From contig NZ_JAABOK010000001.1 in NCBI RefSeq assembly GCF_009928525.1, forward strand, positions 434,001 through 498,000: DNA of 64,000 bases, read 5' to 3'. Positions 62,524-64,000 of the stretch are shown in pieces (the stretch's first letter is position 1; each line of letters opens with the position of its first letter). The DNA comes from Chitinophaga solisilvae. Lineage in GTDB: Bacteria > Bacteroidota > Bacteroidia > Chitinophagales > Chitinophagaceae. Position numbers and translations under genes: made by a program. The notes beneath the pieces are model-generated. The model ran no database searches. It had not been told where the DNA came from and saw nothing but the letters and a program-made list of their open reading frames with translations.

Positions 62524-63094
62524 GAAGGATATACGAAAATTTTTCCTGGAAGAAAGACTGAACCTCCCTGATGAACAGGCGCAGGCGCTGAACCGGCGGC
62601 TGCTGGAACAGGTGCAGGAACTGGATTATACTGGGGTGGGCACCCTTCATCTTTTTCTGCCTATTTCAGAGAAGAAGGAAGTGGATACCTGGCCCCTCGC
62701 TGCCTGGCTGCGGGAACGCTTCCCGGCTATACGCCTGGCACTTTCCCGCGCCGATATGAAAACCGGAGAGATGTTTCATTATGCCTGGGAGGCCCATACC
62801 GCACTGGTAAAAAATAAATTTGGTATCCCGGAGCCGGCAGGCGGAGACGAACTGCCCGCCACGGATATAGATCTTGTATTCGTACCTTTACTGGCTTTTG
62901 ACCGCGAAGGACAACGGGTCGGCTACGGTAAGGGAATGTACGACCGCTTCCTGAAAGAATGCCGCCCGGATGTACGTACAGTAGGGCTTTCCCTGTTTGA
63001 ACCGGTAGAGAAGATTACCGATACAGACGCCTGGGATGTACCGTTGCATACCGTCGTAACACCAGCGCATATTTATCATTTTAAACAATTTTAG
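62513..63094 (+). CDS. 5-formyltetrahydrofolate cyclo-ligase
   Basis: This 193-residue protein has the 5-FCL/MTHFS pattern: KKDIRKFFLEERLNLPDEQA, YTGVGTLHLFLPISEKKEVD, KFGIPEPAG and the ATP motif GYGKGMYDRFL. It turns 5-formyl-THF into methenyl-THF with ATP. It overlaps bioD by 11 bp and is followed after 2 bp by lpxK, which points to a three-gene operon. Confidence 0.95.
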   Translation: MTTKKDIRKFFLEERLNLPDEQAQALNRRLLEQVQELDYTGVGTLHLFLPISEKKEVDTWPLAAWLRERFPAIRLALSRADMKTGEMFHYAWEAHTALVKNKFGIPEPAGGDELPATDIDLVFVPLLAFDREGQRVGYGKGMYDRFLKECRPDVRTVGLSLFEPVEKITDTDAWDVPLHTVVTPAHIYHFKQF

Positions 63095-63096
63095 CA

Positions 63097-64000
63097 GTGC
63101 TGAAATACCTGAAAATACTATTATATCCTTTTTCCCTGTTGTATGGCCTCGTGATGTGGATACGCAACCGGTTCTATGATAAAGGCCTGCTCACTGCCGT
63201 AGAATTCGATATCCCTACTATCGCCGCAGGCAACCTTTCCGTTGGCGGCACCGGTAAAACCCCGCATGTGGAATACCTGATCCGCCTGCTGAAAGATACT
63301 TTCCGGGTGGCTACCCTCAGCCGTGGCTACAACCGTCGTACAAGCGGTTATATACTGGCTGATGAACACAGCACCGCAGCTGATATCGGCGATGAGCCCA
63401 TGCAGTTTCATGAAAAATTTCCAGAGATCAGCGTTTGTGTAGGAGAGGAACGCATGCTGGCCATCCCGCAGCTCCTGGGCGATGAGCCGGGCACACAGGT
63501 AGTGCTGCTGGACGATGCCTTCCAGCACCGATCTATCAAACCGGGCATGAATATCCTGATTACGGATTACAGACGCCGCTTCACCCGCGATCATGTGGTG
63601 CCCTTCGGCCGCCTCCGCGAAGGTCGTAAAGGTTATATGCGCGCTGATTGTATCATTGTTTCCAAATGTCCGCCCGACCTGAGCGTGGCAGAAAAACAGG
63701 CGATCGAAAAAGAAATCAGTCCTTTGCCGCATCAGCGGTTGTTTTTTACTACCTTGCAATACGGGGCCCTGTATGATATGATTACACGCCAGCCGGTGGA
63801 AATACCGGCATCCGCCACCGTACTGCTGGCCTGCGGTATCGCCAGGCCCGAACCATTGCTCGAAGCGTTGAAAAACCGGTTCTCACAGGTATTCCTGCTT
63901 TCCTTCCCTGATCATTACTATTACTCAGAGAAAGATATTGCCAATATCGGGAAAGAACTGAACGACCTGCCAGGAAAGGATAAGATTGTCATCACCACAG
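63097..64000 (+). CDS. lpxK: Tetraacyldisaccharide 4'-kinase (3' end outside window)
   Basis: A GTG at 63097 starts an open frame that reads past the window end (301 codons visible). It begins LKYLKILLYPFSLLYGLVMW, then the P-loop GNLSVGGTGKTPH with EYLIRLLK after it. VVLLDDAFQHRSIKPGMNIL and FTRDHVVPFGRLREGRKGYM are typical LpxK motifs. It phosphorylates the lipid A disaccharide at the 4' position. The start is 2 bp after the 5-FCL stop; the ATG at 63154 is the next option. Confidence 0.94.
   Translation, partial: MLKYLKILLYPFSLLYGLVMWIRNRFYDKGLLTAVEFDIPTIAAGNLSVGGTGKTPHVEYLIRLLKDTFRVATLSRGYNRRTSGYILADEHSTAADIGDEPMQFHEKFPEISVCVGEERMLAIPQLLGDEPGTQVVLLDDAFQHRSIKPGMNILITDYRRRFTRDHVVPFGRLREGRKGYMRADCIIVSKCPPDLSVAEKQAIEKEISPLPHQRLFFTTLQYGALYDMITRQPVEIPASATVLLACGIARPEPLLEALKNRFSQVFLLSFPDHYYYSEKDIANIGKELNDLPGKDKIVITT

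Overview
The window looks like chromosome of a Bacteroidota bacterium, most probably a Chitinophagaceae member close to Chitinophaga. The reasons are two SusC/SusD pairs, a FecI-type sigma factor with a FecR anti-sigma factor, a sensor kinase with a two-component-regulator propeller, a secreted tricorn-like S41 protease, and promoters that fit the Bacteroidota -33 TTTG / -7 TAnnTTTG pattern. I see no phage, plasmid, IS element, CRISPR array, rRNA or tRNA. Genus assignment is inference from gene content.

Layout. 1-5.5 kb: 3' part of an Upf1-like helicase, a DinB-like protein and a tricorn-like protease. 5.7-13.7 kb: a DUF1624-type membrane protein, then a reverse-strand cluster (a protein with a glycine/cysteine tail, a small membrane protein, a propeller histidine kinase, a NarL-type regulator and a lipoprotein) facing an unrecognised forward gene. 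13.9-18.4 kb: a MacB/FtsX-type permease and a TetR-MFS efflux pair. 18.9-26.9 kb: SusC/SusD pair 1 and a convergent AsmA-like giant. 27.1-31.8 kb: a TonB-dependent siderophore-type receptor, an EntS-like exporter and a LysR regulator. 31.9-34.6 kb: FecI sigma, FecR and an AraC-like protein, with no SusC beside them. 35.0-42.9 kb: DEAD-box helicase, quinone oxidoreductase, HxlR regulator, DsbA-like oxidoreductase, Kir-type potassium channel, Na+/solute symporter, MarR-GNAT fusion and a second DinB protein. 43.0-47.0 kb: acyl-CoA carboxylase beta subunit, RNase HI and an AspT/YidE transporter. 47.2-52.1 kb: a leader with a tiny cysteine-rich ORF followed by SusC/SusD pair 2. 52.2-64 kb: mostly housekeeping genes (smpB, accD, fbaA, cystathionine beta-synthase family, bioD, 5-FCL, lpxK), with thioredoxin, an ICMT-like protein, a Rieske-like lipoprotein and a BtuF-like protein.

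The most striking structure is not a gene. About ten long inverted repeats, roughly 100-145 bp each, sit almost exactly between stop codons. Their outer arms are built from short tandem units of two kinds (heptamers TTACGAA/TTGCGAA, or AT-rich units such as GTTATTTGAGATTTG), around GC-richer inner hairpins. One is a perfect 110-bp palindrome with no spacer. Opposite arms of the same element can carry different numbers of the tandem unit. Two of the elements abut promoters that appear to give leaderless mRNAs. A second item worth following is the 28-codon ORF ending in a cysteine cluster, placed between a textbook promoter and SusC 2; it resembles a cysteine-sensing attenuator in design.
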